From Dyadobacter chenwenxiniae (GTDB taxonomy: Bacteria > Bacteroidota > Bacteroidia > Cytophagales > Spirosomataceae), in NCBI RefSeq assembly GCF_022869785.1, contig NZ_CP094997.1:2852001-2916000 (forward strand): DNA of 64,000 nucleotides, read 5' to 3'. The position numbers and the translations under genes are program-made. Under the pieces are notes generated by a model. The model ran no database searches and had not been told where the DNA came from. It was given only the letters and a program-made list of their open reading frames with translations. Of the stretch, positions 23,236 through 31,813 are shown piece after piece. Every line of letters starts with the position of its first letter. The stretch's first letter is position 1.

Positions 23236-23620
23236 TATCGCAAAAATCTTCCTCGGAGGTTTAGTGACTGTTTAGTTTGATTGAGGTTCTAAACTAATTG
23301 ATAATATTATAATATTAATTCTATAATAACATGAAAGCGGCAAGCGCTATTTACAAATTAACTTTTTGTGTTTCGGTTAAATGACTCCGTGTCAACGAAT
23401 TTTGATGCTTTTCAATCAAATATTTTGTACGCGATGGAACCAGTGGTAGCTTTACAAAAATAATTTAAGCAATTTGTGTAACTATTGATACACATAAGAT
23501 CGCCGGGTAGTTCGTGAATCTGTTCATTCATCAGCGATTTTATACGAAGATCAATACATTTTATCAAATTTTAAATTTAAAGTGAGTTCTTCTGGGAACC
23601 GTCCTCCTAATAGCTTAAAA
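23236..23620. other. Divergent intergenic region upstream of the ThiF-fusion operon
   Basis: A 385-base AT-rich spacer between the receiver gene and the ThiF-nitroreductase gene. It must carry both promoters. I find no exact TAnnTTTG box, no long hairpin and no credible open frame. A near-match to the box, GATTTTTG, occurs on the minus strand just upstream of 23235. Confidence 0.4.
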
Positions 23621-25897
23621 ATGTATCCAGATTCGACTAACAGCACGATATATAAGCCGGTTTTTATCTTTAAAGAGCAAAACGCTGACAAGCAAAAGTT
23701 TAATTCAGTTATTTCGGATTACCAGAACAAAATCGTGTTGGACCTGTTTCCTGCGCAGATGAAGGAACTGATCAAGATCCGGAGTCCGAGAATACGTTTG
23801 ACGAGTGCTGAAATTGACGAAAAATACAACGAATGGGTCGCTGACAAAGATCCCGATCTGCTGGGTTCCTGGATCTATTATCCCTGGTCCAACCGCTTGC
23901 TTCACATTCTGAACGAGTTGGATTTTGTTACTTTAAGGACTAGCAGAAACCACTATAAAATTACTCCTCAGGAACAAGCCGCATTGTCTAAATGCAAGAT
24001 TGGTATAATCGGACTATCAGTAGGACATGCCGTAGCAGTAAGTGTCGCCACGGAGCGCATTTGCGGAACATTGAAACTCGCTGATTTTGACACAATTGAA
24101 CTCAGCAACCTGAACAGGATAAAAACCGGGTTGCATAATCTGGGAATCAATAAATGCGTTGTTACCGCAAGGGAAATCGCTGAAATTGATCCTTATCTGG
24201 AAATCGAATGCTATCCTGAGGGAATCACCGACCAGAACATTACCGCTTTTCTGACAGAGCACGGAAAACTCGACATTCTGGTTGACGAATGTGATGACCT
24301 GGAAGTAAAGATCAGCGCTCGCCAGATGGCTAAGAGCCTTCAAATTCCTGTGGTGATGGAAACGAGCGACCGTGGAATGCTGGATGTGGAAAGGTTCGAC
24401 CGTGAAACGGACAGGCCTATTTTGCACGGAATGCTGGCCGGAATTCCCGCTGAAAAATTAAAAAATATTGCCCCGGCCGACCGTTTTCCGCTGGTAATGC
24501 GCATTATCGATGCCATGAACACGTCTGCGCGTGGCCGTGCTTCGCTACTGGAAATCGGGCAGACGATCAGCACCTGGCCTCAGCTTGCGAGCGCCGTGAC
24601 ATTGGGCGGTGGTGTGGTTACCGATGTCTGCCGACGTATTTTGCTAGACCAATTCACAGATTCGGGCCGATATTACGTGGATCTCGAAAGTCTGATAGGA
24701 AATAAACCAGCAGTTACTTCCGAAACCGTTTATAGTAATCCGAACACGCCATTTGAGCTGAAACGGGCCGTAACGATCATTGATGCGCTGGAAACTGTTC
24801 CTGCGCATGTTATTCCTAGCGACGATGAAATTTCGCTGGTCGTTGGTGCAGGCACGCATGCACATTCTAGTGGAAATGATCAGCCGTGGAAATGGGTTTT
24901 CCGGAAGGGAAATTTGCATTTGTTCCATGACACATTCCGTTCGCATTCGTTTGCAAACATCAATAACCTGGCGGCGCATCTGGCGCTGGGCGCAGCTTAT
25001 GAAAATGCAATAATCAAAGCCAACCAGCTGGGCTACCAAACCAATAAAAAGTTGTTTCCTGCAACAGGCTCGCCCGAGCTGGTTGCCAGCATCCAGTTCT
25101 CGAAAAAAAATCTGACTGGAAATGATCTTATCGGGCTGGCAGAATTCATTGCATCTACATCTACAAATTACAGCCCAAGTGCCTCTTATATCCTTGCCGA
25201 ACAGGAAATCAATGCATTGCGGAAGGCTGCGGAAAGCATATCCGGGTCAAATGTTCACTTTATCACAGAAAAAGGCCATCTTGCCGATCTGGGCAGGATT
25301 GTGGCAGCCTGCGATCTGATGATCATGCTGAATGAAGAAGGTCACCGGGACTTTTTTGAACGCGATACGAGGTGGCCAGGGGAAGAAAACGCAGATGCGG
25401 GCGATGGAATCCCGATTCAGACATTGATTTCAGCGCCAGCGCAAATGGCTGCGTTATCGATCGCCAGGAATAAAAAGATTGCGGGTACATTAAGAGACAT
25501 CGGAGGAGGTAACGCCTTAACGGAGGCTGTACGTGCGAGTGTTGGCAATGCCCCCTGCGTGGCCGTTATTACATTGCCGGAGTCGGCGGATCAGCATTTC
25601 CTGGCCGGAATTGCTGCACAAAGGCTGTGGCTAACCGCCGAAAAACTAGGCCTGGCCGGTCAGCCGCTGCTATCACCACTTTCTCTTTTTGCCAGGCTCG
25701 ACTCGGGCGTCGGATTAAGCGAAGAGGAGAAAGACAAATTGCAAGGTTTACGGAATGATTTTCAAAATATCATATATTTAAAAAATAACACAAGAGCGGT
25801 TTTTCTTTTAAAAATCATCAAACCTGAAATGCCCGCCATTCAATCCCGACGTCTTCCATTGAATGAAACCTTGTTTATCGTAAACGACGCAATTTGA
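23621..25897 (+). CDS. ThiF/E1-like adenylyltransferase fused to a nitroreductase-like domain (Rv1355c/MoeY type)
   Basis: A 758-residue cytoplasmic fusion. Residues about 125-265 form a ThiF/MoeB/E1 Rossmann domain: GIIGLSVG at 128-135 (a variant of GxGxxG), then ADFDTIELSNLNR ending at 166 (the D/SNLNR signature), and VDECDD near 220. Such domains adenylate carboxyl groups, classically the C-terminus of a ubiquitin-like protein. The zinc-binding CxxC pairs and an evident catalytic cysteine of MoeB/ThiF are not seen. From about 400 to 710 comes a flavin nitroreductase-like region (QPWKW at 421-425, then an ARNKKIAGTLRDIGGG stretch). This layout matches proteins named Rv1355c/MoeY, whose reaction is unknown. 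I use the ATG at 23621; a GTG at 23582 is also in frame. The stop overlaps the next gene's ATG by one base, indicating translational coupling. Confidence 0.82.
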   Translation: MYPDSTNSTIYKPVFIFKEQNADKQKFNSVISDYQNKIVLDLFPAQMKELIKIRSPRIRLTSAEIDEKYNEWVADKDPDLLGSWIYYPWSNRLLHILNELDFVTLRTSRNHYKITPQEQAALSKCKIGIIGLSVGHAVAVSVATERICGTLKLADFDTIELSNLNRIKTGLHNLGINKCVVTAREIAEIDPYLEIECYPEGITDQNITAFLTEHGKLDILVDECDDLEVKISARQMAKSLQIPVVMETSDRGMLDVERFDRETDRPILHGMLAGIPAEKLKNIAPADRFPLVMRIIDAMNTSARGRASLLEIGQTISTWPQLASAVTLGGGVVTDVCRRILLDQFTDSGRYYVDLESLIGNKPAVTSETVYSNPNTPFELKRAVTIIDALETVPAHVIPSDDEISLVVGAGTHAHSSGNDQPWKWVFRKGNLHLFHDTFRSHSFANINNLAAHLALGAAYENAIIKANQLGYQTNKKLFPATGSPELVASIQFSKKNLTGNDLIGLAEFIASTSTNYSPSASYILAEQEINALRKAAESISGSNVHFITEKGHLADLGRIVAACDLMIMLNEEGHRDFFERDTRWPGEENADAGDGIPIQTLISAPAQMAALSIARNKKIAGTLRDIGGGNALTEAVRASVGNAPCVAVITLPESADQHFLAGIAAQRLWLTAEKLGLAGQPLLSPLSLFARLDSGVGLSEEEKDKLQGLRNDFQNIIYLKNNTRAVFLLKIIKPEMPAIQSRRLPLNETLFIVNDAI

Positions 25898-26589
25898 TGG
25901 TAGCAAAAATTAGAGCTTACAAGTCAACTGAGGATATCGAAACCTGTTACCGGTACATTGACGAACATCGAAAAGTACTGGAAGCTTATGGGGTAAAACA
26001 GGTAACTTCTGCGAGCCATGACTGGCTCAACGACGAAAATACTTACGTGATCATTGTGGAATCGGAGGACGGCGAAAAGATATTTGGTGGCGGGAGAATC
26101 CAGGTGCGTAGCGAAAAAATGAAGATGCCAATGGAAGGTGCCATCGCAAAAAAGGATGAGCGCGTTTACGGGTACGTAGACAATTTCAAGGGCAGAAAGC
26201 TCGCAGAATTTTGCGGTCTTTTCAATTCCAAGGAAGTTGCCGGTTATGGTATCGGCAGTATCTTTCTGGGAAGAATTGGCGTAGCGATTACGTCACAGAT
26301 CGGCGTTGAACATTTGTTTGCGCTGTGCTCCCCTCCTACCTTGCGTCAGTGCCTTAGAATCGGATTTGAGGTCATTCGGGACTTAGGAAATAACGGAACC
26401 TTTTATTACCCCAAAGAGGGTCTTATTGCTACGGCCATTATTGTCAAGGACCTTCAAAATTTACCGCATGCGCACGAGGATGAACGCGGGCGCATTATGC
26501 ATTTGCGGGAACAGCCGGTTCAATATGCGGTAGAAAAAGGTCCAAAGGGAGAAATTGCTTTACATTACGATCTCGATATGAAGATTTAA
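25897..26589 (+). CDS. GNAT / autoinducer-synthase-like acyltransferase
   Basis: A 230-residue protein coupled to the ThiF-fusion gene by the overlap TGATG. The body reads as a GNAT-type fold: a substrate-side N-terminal part (EDIETCYRYIDEHRKVLEAYG), an antiparallel sheet containing FGGGRIQVRS, then AEFCGLFNSKEVAGYGIGSIFLGRIGVAI in place of an acetyl-CoA loop, and a C-terminal LFALCSPPTLRQCLRIGFE. This last pattern, with an R/N-x-G-F segment, recalls N-acyl amino acid synthases and LuxI-type enzymes. It has no signal or membrane helix. It may acylate a product of its partner, with the downstream kinases sensing it. That is inference from context; a plain regulatory GNAT is the alternative. 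Confidence 0.6.
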   Translation: MVAKIRAYKSTEDIETCYRYIDEHRKVLEAYGVKQVTSASHDWLNDENTYVIIVESEDGEKIFGGGRIQVRSEKMKMPMEGAIAKKDERVYGYVDNFKGRKLAEFCGLFNSKEVAGYGIGSIFLGRIGVAITSQIGVEHLFALCSPPTLRQCLRIGFEVIRDLGNNGTFYYPKEGLIATAIIVKDLQNLPHAHEDERGRIMHLREQPVQYAVEKGPKGEIALHYDLDMKI

Positions 26590-26594
26590 GTTTT

Positions 26595-28766
26595 ATGAAT
26601 CTGTTGAAGCAAATATTTGCAATTCTATTTCTACTTGCCACACAGCTGGTTTACGCAATCCCTGTGAATTTCTACCAAGGTTCGCAAATCATAGGCAAGC
26701 GCGTTGAAATTTTCGAAGACGCCACAAATACGCGCACCTTCGAAGAAGTTTTAAAGGAAAAAAATTTCGTACAAAGCACGGACGACACCCCGAATATGGG
26801 ACTCAGCCAGTCTACATTCTGGATCCGTTTTTCAATCGCCAACAAGTCGGTCAGCTCGCTGCTTTATCTGGAACTTGCCCATCCGTTGATCCACACCTGT
26901 GAGCTTTTCGAGATCAGCGAAGGCAAGGTCACAACAGAAAAATACCTGGAAAATGCCGATTTTGGTGCCCGGAATATCAAACATCAAAACCTGGTTTTCG
27001 ACCTGAACATCAGGCCTGGACAGCAAAAAATGTATTATTTGAAGGTTAAGGGTTTCAATCAGGTAATCCTTCCGCTCATTGTCCGTGACCAGGATAATTT
27101 CTTTGAGGCCGCACAGATCGGCGAAACCATCAATGGGATCTTCTCAGGGATCATTATTGTGATGGTGCTTTACAATATCTTCATTTATTTTTCTACCCGC
27201 GATAAAAGTTATCTCTTTTATGTGCTTTATGTTCTTTCCGTCGGGCTGGCACAAACTGCGCTGACAGGCTATGGATTTAAGTATATCTGGCCTTACGCGC
27301 CCAATTTCAACTCCGTCGCCACGATTTACTTCTCCGGTTTGGCGGGCATATTTGCGATGCTTTTTGTCAAAAACTTTCTCCAGTTGAAAGAGAAATGGCC
27401 ACCGGGCGTCATTATTCTTAATGTGATCATTGCGCTTTATTCATCGACGGTGGTGCTCAATCTGCTTGGTTTTGAACTTTTAAGCTTTCGGGCAGTTGAT
27501 GTTTCAGGAGGAATTGGTGCCATTGGTCTTTTTATAATCGGTGTCAAACTGTCAAAAGAAAATTACCGGCCGGCTAAGCTGTTTTTAACTGCCTGGACGA
27601 TTTTTCTCTTCGGCCTTTTCCTGCTGGTTCTTCGAAATATTAATATTCTGCCGTATAATTTCTTAACAACCTATACTATGCAGTTTGGGTCAATTGCAGA
27701 AGTAGTATTACTTTCTATTGCACTAGCCGATAAGATTAATATCTTTAAAAGAGAAAGAGAAGAATCACAGGCCGAGGCGCTGAAAGTGTCATTGGAAAAT
27801 GAAAAAATCATTATGGAGCAGAACACATTTCTCGAAAGAAGCGTCAACGAGCGAACCGCTGAGTTGCAATATGCTAATACAGAACTGAATGTTGCGCTCA
27901 CGAAATTGAAAGACACGCAAACGCAGCTCCTGGATTCCGAGAAAATGGCTTCACTCGGTCAGCTCACTGCCGGCATTGCACACGAGATCAATAACCCGAT
28001 CAACTTCGTAAGTTCCAACATCAGGCCACTGCGCCGTGATATTGACGACGTGCTGGAAATTCTCGACTCCTACGACAGTATACACGAAGTTGATTCGATC
28101 GACGGGCTGCAAATGAAGATCAGGGAGATTGACAAACTGAAAGATGAACTGGACCTCGATTACATAAAAACCGAGCTGGGAACACTGCTGAAAGGCATGG
28201 AAGACGGTGCCAGCAGGACTGTTGAGATTGTAAAAGGTTTAAAAATATTCTCCCGTGTGGACGAATCCGATCTGAATGTCGTCAATATAAACGATGGCAT
28301 TGAGTCGACCCTGATCATTTTGAATTACCAAATGGGCAACTCGATTAAGCTGGTGAAGGAATTAGGGAATATCCCCAGCATTGAATGTTTCGCAGGCAAG
28401 CTTAATCAGGTGTTTATGAACATTCTCAACAATTCCATTTACGCTCTGTTAAAACAAAAGAATGATAATAAAACACCAACGATCTGGGTAAGGTCGTGGC
28501 TGAAAGATCCTGAAAATATTGCCATTTCTATTCGGGACAATGGCCCGGGAATGCCGCCGGAGGTTCGTGCTAAGATCTTTGAGCCTTTCTTCACGACCAA
28601 GCAGGTTGGTGACGGAACAGGTCTGGGGCTGTCGATTGTGTTTAAAATTATCGAGGTTCACAGCGGGAATATTCAGGTAAACACGGAGGTCGGTCAGGGA
28701 ACAGAATTTTTGATCACCCTCCCCGTAAAACAAAAAGCACGCCCTATCCAGAATTTCAATGAGTGA
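26595..28766 (+). CDS. 7TMR-DISM sensor histidine kinase
   Basis: A 723-residue membrane kinase. Order of parts: signal peptide (1-21), extracellular 7TMR-DISMED2 sensor (about 30-165, with STFWIRFSIANKS and LYLELAHPLI), seven membrane helices (about 175-385), coiled coil (395-445), a HisKA-type dimerisation helix with the phospho-His H463 in GQLTAGIAHEINNP, and a HATPase_c domain (560-715) with DNGPGMPP at 648 and GDGTGLGLSIVFKI. The DISMED2 sensor usually binds small carbohydrate-like or other small ligands outside the cell. It lacks a receiver, so it probably phosphorylates the neighbouring receivers. It lies 5 bases after the GNAT gene, and its last 8 bases overlap the hybrid gene. Confidence 0.93.
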   Translation: MNLLKQIFAILFLLATQLVYAIPVNFYQGSQIIGKRVEIFEDATNTRTFEEVLKEKNFVQSTDDTPNMGLSQSTFWIRFSIANKSVSSLLYLELAHPLIHTCELFEISEGKVTTEKYLENADFGARNIKHQNLVFDLNIRPGQQKMYYLKVKGFNQVILPLIVRDQDNFFEAAQIGETINGIFSGIIIVMVLYNIFIYFSTRDKSYLFYVLYVLSVGLAQTALTGYGFKYIWPYAPNFNSVATIYFSGLAGIFAMLFVKNFLQLKEKWPPGVIILNVIIALYSSTVVLNLLGFELLSFRAVDVSGGIGAIGLFIIGVKLSKENYRPAKLFLTAWTIFLFGLFLLVLRNINILPYNFLTTYTMQFGSIAEVVLLSIALADKINIFKREREESQAEALKVSLENEKIIMEQNTFLERSVNERTAELQYANTELNVALTKLKDTQTQLLDSEKMASLGQLTAGIAHEINNPINFVSSNIRPLRRDIDDVLEILDSYDSIHEVDSIDGLQMKIREIDKLKDELDLDYIKTELGTLLKGMEDGASRTVEIVKGLKIFSRVDESDLNVVNINDGIESTLIILNYQMGNSIKLVKELGNIPSIECFAGKLNQVFMNILNNSIYALLKQKNDNKTPTIWVRSWLKDPENIAISIRDNGPGMPPEVRAKIFEPFFTTKQVGDGTGLGLSIVFKIIEVHSGNIQVNTEVGQGTEFLITLPVKQKARPIQNFNE

Positions 28767-29850
28767 AAAACCAATAAGCATCTTGTACATCGACGATGAA
28801 GAACACAACCTTCATTCGTTCAAAGCATCTTTCCGGAAACAGTACGACATTACGATTGCCTCGTCGGTTGTAGAAGCAGAGGAAATTCTTGAAAATCGTG
28901 ACTTCTGCATCATCCTCGCCGATCAGCGCATGCCGATCATGACGGGTGTGCAGTTTTTTGAAAAAATCAGAACTAAATATCCAAAGCCGATACGCATCCT
29001 AATTACAGGCCACACGGATATCGGTGCAGCTATCGATGCCATTAACAAAGGCGAGGTTTTCCGGTTTATCGACAAACCCTGGGACTACAATTACGTCGAA
29101 AATGCAATTTCGCATGCCTACGATATTTATAAAACGCGTGAGGACCTTAAAGAGCGTAACCTAGAATTACAGAAGGCAAACGAAGAACTCGACAAGTTCG
29201 TTTACAGTGCTTCGCATGATCTTCGGGCACCCTTGATGTCCGTGCTTGGAATTGTCAACCTGGCTTTGCTTGAAGACGATGTCAAATCTCAAAACGAATA
29301 TCTTGAACTGATCCGGCAATCGGTGAAAAAGCTGGATACATTCATCATCAATATCATCGATTATTATAAAAACGCGCGTGGCATCCCGGTGGTTACGGAC
29401 ATCAGCTTCAAGGAGCTGGTAACAGAAGCACAGGAAACAATCCAGTATCTGCCTGAATACGGCAACCTGAAAATGACAACGGACATTGACCAGGAGGGCG
29501 TTTTCCAGTCGGATGTGATGAAGCTCAGGATTATATTTAACAACCTCATTAATAATGCGATAAAATTTCAGGATAAGTCGAAGCCCCATCAATTTGTCCA
29601 TTTAACGATCAAGTCTACACCCAAGCAGGCCAAAATAATCGTTGAAGACAATGGTCATGGGATCAAAGAGTCAGATCAGGACAAAATTTTCAGAATGTTT
29701 TACCGGGCGGGGGCAACAAACAGCGGTTCGGGCATAGGATTATATATCGTGCACGAAGCGATAGCCAAACTCGGAGGCGCAATCACTGTATCTTCAAAAG
29801 TAGGCGAAGGAAGTATTTTCGAGGTTAATATCCCTTCTATTCATAAATAA
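28759..29850 (+). CDS. Receiver-histidine kinase hybrid
   Basis: A 363-residue cytoplasmic protein with a receiver first and a kinase second. Receiver: D12-D13, phospho-acceptor D55 in ILADQRMP, T83 and K106 in DKPWD. After a coiled coil (126-147) comes HisKA with H153 in ASHDLRAPL, then HATPase_c with VEDNGHGI and GSGIGLYIVHEA. It has no membrane part. The receiver is the likely target of the 7TM kinase encoded immediately upstream (8-base overlap), and the kinase part could pass phosphate to the stand-alone receiver downstream. This suggests a relay inside one operon. Confidence 0.93.
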   Translation: MSEKPISILYIDDEEHNLHSFKASFRKQYDITIASSVVEAEEILENRDFCIILADQRMPIMTGVQFFEKIRTKYPKPIRILITGHTDIGAAIDAINKGEVFRFIDKPWDYNYVENAISHAYDIYKTREDLKERNLELQKANEELDKFVYSASHDLRAPLMSVLGIVNLALLEDDVKSQNEYLELIRQSVKKLDTFIINIIDYYKNARGIPVVTDISFKELVTEAQETIQYLPEYGNLKMTTDIDQEGVFQSDVMKLRIIFNNLINNAIKFQDKSKPHQFVHLTIKSTPKQAKIIVEDNGHGIKESDQDKIFRMFYRAGATNSGSGIGLYIVHEAIAKLGGAITVSSKVGEGSIFEVNIPSIHK

Positions 29851-29856
29851 ACAGAC

Positions 29857-30246
29857 ATGAAGCCACTTTTACACTTTTTTCTTATAGATGATAGTGCTTT
29901 CGATCTGTTTATATATGAGAAACTGCTGATTAAGAGCGGCATAACTGACTCTGTAAAGACTTTTAATTCGGCGCGAGATGCATTAAAACACCTTGTAAGC
30001 CGGGCCGATACGCTACCAGAAAGCGTTATCCTACTGGATTTGCAAATGCCCGACATGAACGGCTTTGAGTTCATCGACGAATTCGACAGCCTGCCATTAA
30101 CACTGCAGCAAAAGATCCGGATCTTTATGCTTTCTTCCACCATCGATACCCGCGATATCGACAAAGCCAAAGCAAGTCAGCATATCATCGACCTGCTTCC
30201 TAAGCCCTTGGAGATTGTAACGCTTCGGAAAAAACTGGGAATTTGA
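29857..30246 (+). CDS. Single-domain response regulator (CheY-like)
   Basis: A 129-residue receiver with the acidic pair D11-D12, phospho-acceptor D61 in ILLDLQMPDMNG, the conserved Ser pair in MLSSTID and K in LPKPLE. There is no output domain. It belongs to the receiver class with LIDDS and TFNSARDAL seen in many Bacteroidota relay proteins, and differs from the DQRMP receivers of the locus. It starts 6 bases after the hybrid kinase gene and is the last gene of the operon. It is probably the terminal acceptor of the relay and acts by contact with an unknown target. Confidence 0.92.
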   Translation: MKPLLHFFLIDDSAFDLFIYEKLLIKSGITDSVKTFNSARDALKHLVSRADTLPESVILLDLQMPDMNGFEFIDEFDSLPLTLQQKIRIFMLSSTIDTRDIDKAKASQHIIDLLPKPLEIVTLRKKLGI

Positions 30247-30611
30247 ACATTACTCTCCTGCTGCCTGGATTAAAGCTGCCCCAACCTCACATTACACTAA
30301 TTCTATGTATCGTAGAATTAATTCATTGTGGCACAACTTTTTAATATAACTCTCTATTAATAAGGGTAAACGGCCGGTTACTATTATTTAGCCTCCGTAT
30401 TGTATAATTGTTACCCATTTTGACGAAAAATGTTACAGAATACGTCTGAGCAAATCTCCATTTGCACGGTAGATGGGAAAATGCTGCCCCATTTTATAAT
30501 AATTCAAATTGTTAATATAAATTTTTAAATAATCTTATTAACAGGGCTTGTTCAGGTACAGGTTTGGTACGCCAAATCTAAATTATCGTAACCTTTAACA
30601 TCCCATAATAA
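30247..30611. other. AT-rich intergenic region after the signalling operon
   Basis: This 365-base spacer contains a perfect 7-base inverted repeat with a 7-base loop (30299-30319), not followed by a T-run. It also has a long AT-rich stretch before the small gene at 30612. I see no gene in it and no exact -7 box. Confidence 0.4.
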
Positions 30612-30794
30612 ATGAAAACTGATAGCAAAACCCTGTCTGAGATCTTAAAGTTGCATGCAGAATACGTTAAGGAGGTTGAGTTCAGTGGTATCAAACCACT
30701 TTCTATGGAGATTTACAAGACTAACTCCAACAATTTTGTTCGCTGGATCCAGGATGAATTTAATCCGGGAAGCAAGTTACGGAGAAGCTTATAA
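30612..30794 (+). CDS. Small hypothetical protein (60 aa)
   Basis: A 60-codon frame for a soluble, helix-rich peptide (SEILKLHAEYVKEVEFSGIKPLSMEIYKTNSNNFVRWIQDEF). It has its own downstream terminator (30845-30880), which supports a real transcript. The pattern of a helix, an NNF-RWI segment and a basic end might suit nucleic-acid or protein binding, but no family can be assigned. It follows the signalling operon at a distance of 365 bases and is likely an independent unit. Confidence 0.6.
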   Translation: MKTDSKTLSEILKLHAEYVKEVEFSGIKPLSMEIYKTNSNNFVRWIQDEFNPGSKLRRSL

Positions 30795-30844
30795 CATTCA
30801 TCAGCTAAAAAGGATATTCATACTCAACGTTTAGCTAAGCTAGC

Positions 30845-30880
30845 AACTACCGAAAGACTCGTTCTCGGTAGTTTTTTTTT
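30845..30880 (+). terminator. Rho-independent terminator
   Basis: Nine-base arms (30845-30853 and 30865-30873) with an 11-base loop, directly followed by a run of T on the plus strand. It lies 51 bases after the stop of the 60-residue protein. Confidence 0.88.
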
Positions 30881-30894
30881 ATACCAAACTTTTC

Positions 30895-30902
30895 TATGTT
30901 TG
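30895..30902 (+). promoter_or_regulatory. Candidate -7 box of the 49-aa gene
   Basis: TATGTTTG matches TAnnTTTG, 41 bases before the start at 30944 and directly downstream of a terminator. Confidence 0.5.
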
Positions 30903-30943
30903 ATGTACGTTAATATGTCAATTGTACTTTAAGATTCCCTGAT

Positions 30944-31093
30944 ATGTTGTTTGCTCTTTTTAATCTGTTTAAAGGTCGTTTTTCCAAAGAATCTATTAAT
31001 GAAGCGAAAGCGAGCGAAAAGCGAATGACACGTCAGGAAGCACTTCAACAGATGCGCAACATTACTAGCAAGCGCACCGGAAACAAGGATTGA
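30944..31093 (+). CDS. Small basic hypothetical protein (49 aa)
   Basis: A 49-codon frame starting MLFALFNLFKGRF, with a short hydrophobic N-terminus and a charged helical remainder (EAKASEKRMTRQEALQQMRN). It has a good -7 box upstream, and its stop codon abuts the stop of araD on the other strand. No family recognised. Confidence 0.5.
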   Translation: MLFALFNLFKGRFSKESINEAKASEKRMTRQEALQQMRNITSKRTGNKD

Positions 31094-31798
31094 TCAGAAA
31101 CCTTGACCATAATAAGCATCCTTGCCGTGTTTGCGAAAATAATGTTTGTCAATAAGCCCTTGTTTAATGGTTTGAGCGGAAGGGTTAATTTGGAGCGTGA
31201 GAAACGCCATTTTTGCGATTTCTTCCAGCACAACTGAATTATAAACGGCCTTAGCCGGATCTTTTCCCCAGGTAAATGGCCCATGACAGGCAACCAGCAC
31301 CATTTCGGTTTCCTTGTAATTCAATTTCCCGCCTACAAATAAATCCAGGATCTGATTGCCTGTTTCAAGCTCGTAATCCCGCTGGATCATTTCGTCTGAC
31401 ATCACTTCGGTAACAGGAACTGCGGTTGTCAAATGGTCCGCGTGCGTTGTTCCCAGATTCGGGATCGCGCGTATTGCCTGTGCCCACGCCACTGCGTAAG
31501 TAGAATGTGTATGACAAACGCCACCGATCAAAGGAAAATGCTTATAAAGCAATGTATGTGTTTTTGTATCGGAAGACGGTCTCATAGCGCCCTCAACAAC
31601 CTGATTATCAAGATCCAGTAAAACAATGTCATCCACTCGCAGCTTACTGTAAGGCACGCCGCTTGGCTTGATGGCGATCACGCCGGCATCCCGGTCAATT
31701 CCGCTCACATTTCCGAAGGTGACGATCGCCAGGTTTTCCCTGGGTATTTCCATATTAGCCTCGTAAACTTGTTCTTTAAGATAGGTGTATTTAGACAT
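31094..31798 (-). CDS. araD: L-ribulose-5-phosphate 4-epimerase
   Basis: Converts L-ribulose 5-phosphate to D-xylulose 5-phosphate, the last step of arabinose entry into the pentose phosphate pathway. A class II aldolase fold of 234 residues with the zinc site made by His of HTHSTYAVAWAQ (about 95-97) and a later His; GNVSGID and VACHGPFTWGKD are also typical. It is the third gene of the araBAD operon, 15 bases downstream of araA. Its 3' end abuts the small convergent gene at 31093. Confidence 0.95.
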   Translation of the reverse strand: MSKYTYLKEQVYEANMEIPRENLAIVTFGNVSGIDRDAGVIAIKPSGVPYSKLRVDDIVLLDLDNQVVEGAMRPSSDTKTHTLLYKHFPLIGGVCHTHSTYAVAWAQAIRAIPNLGTTHADHLTTAVPVTEVMSDEMIQRDYELETGNQILDLFVGGKLNYKETEMVLVACHGPFTWGKDPAKAVYNSVVLEEIAKMAFLTLQINPSAQTIKQGLIDKHYFRKHGKDAYYGQGF

Positions 31799-31813
31799 AC
31801 TTTCTGTAAAATT

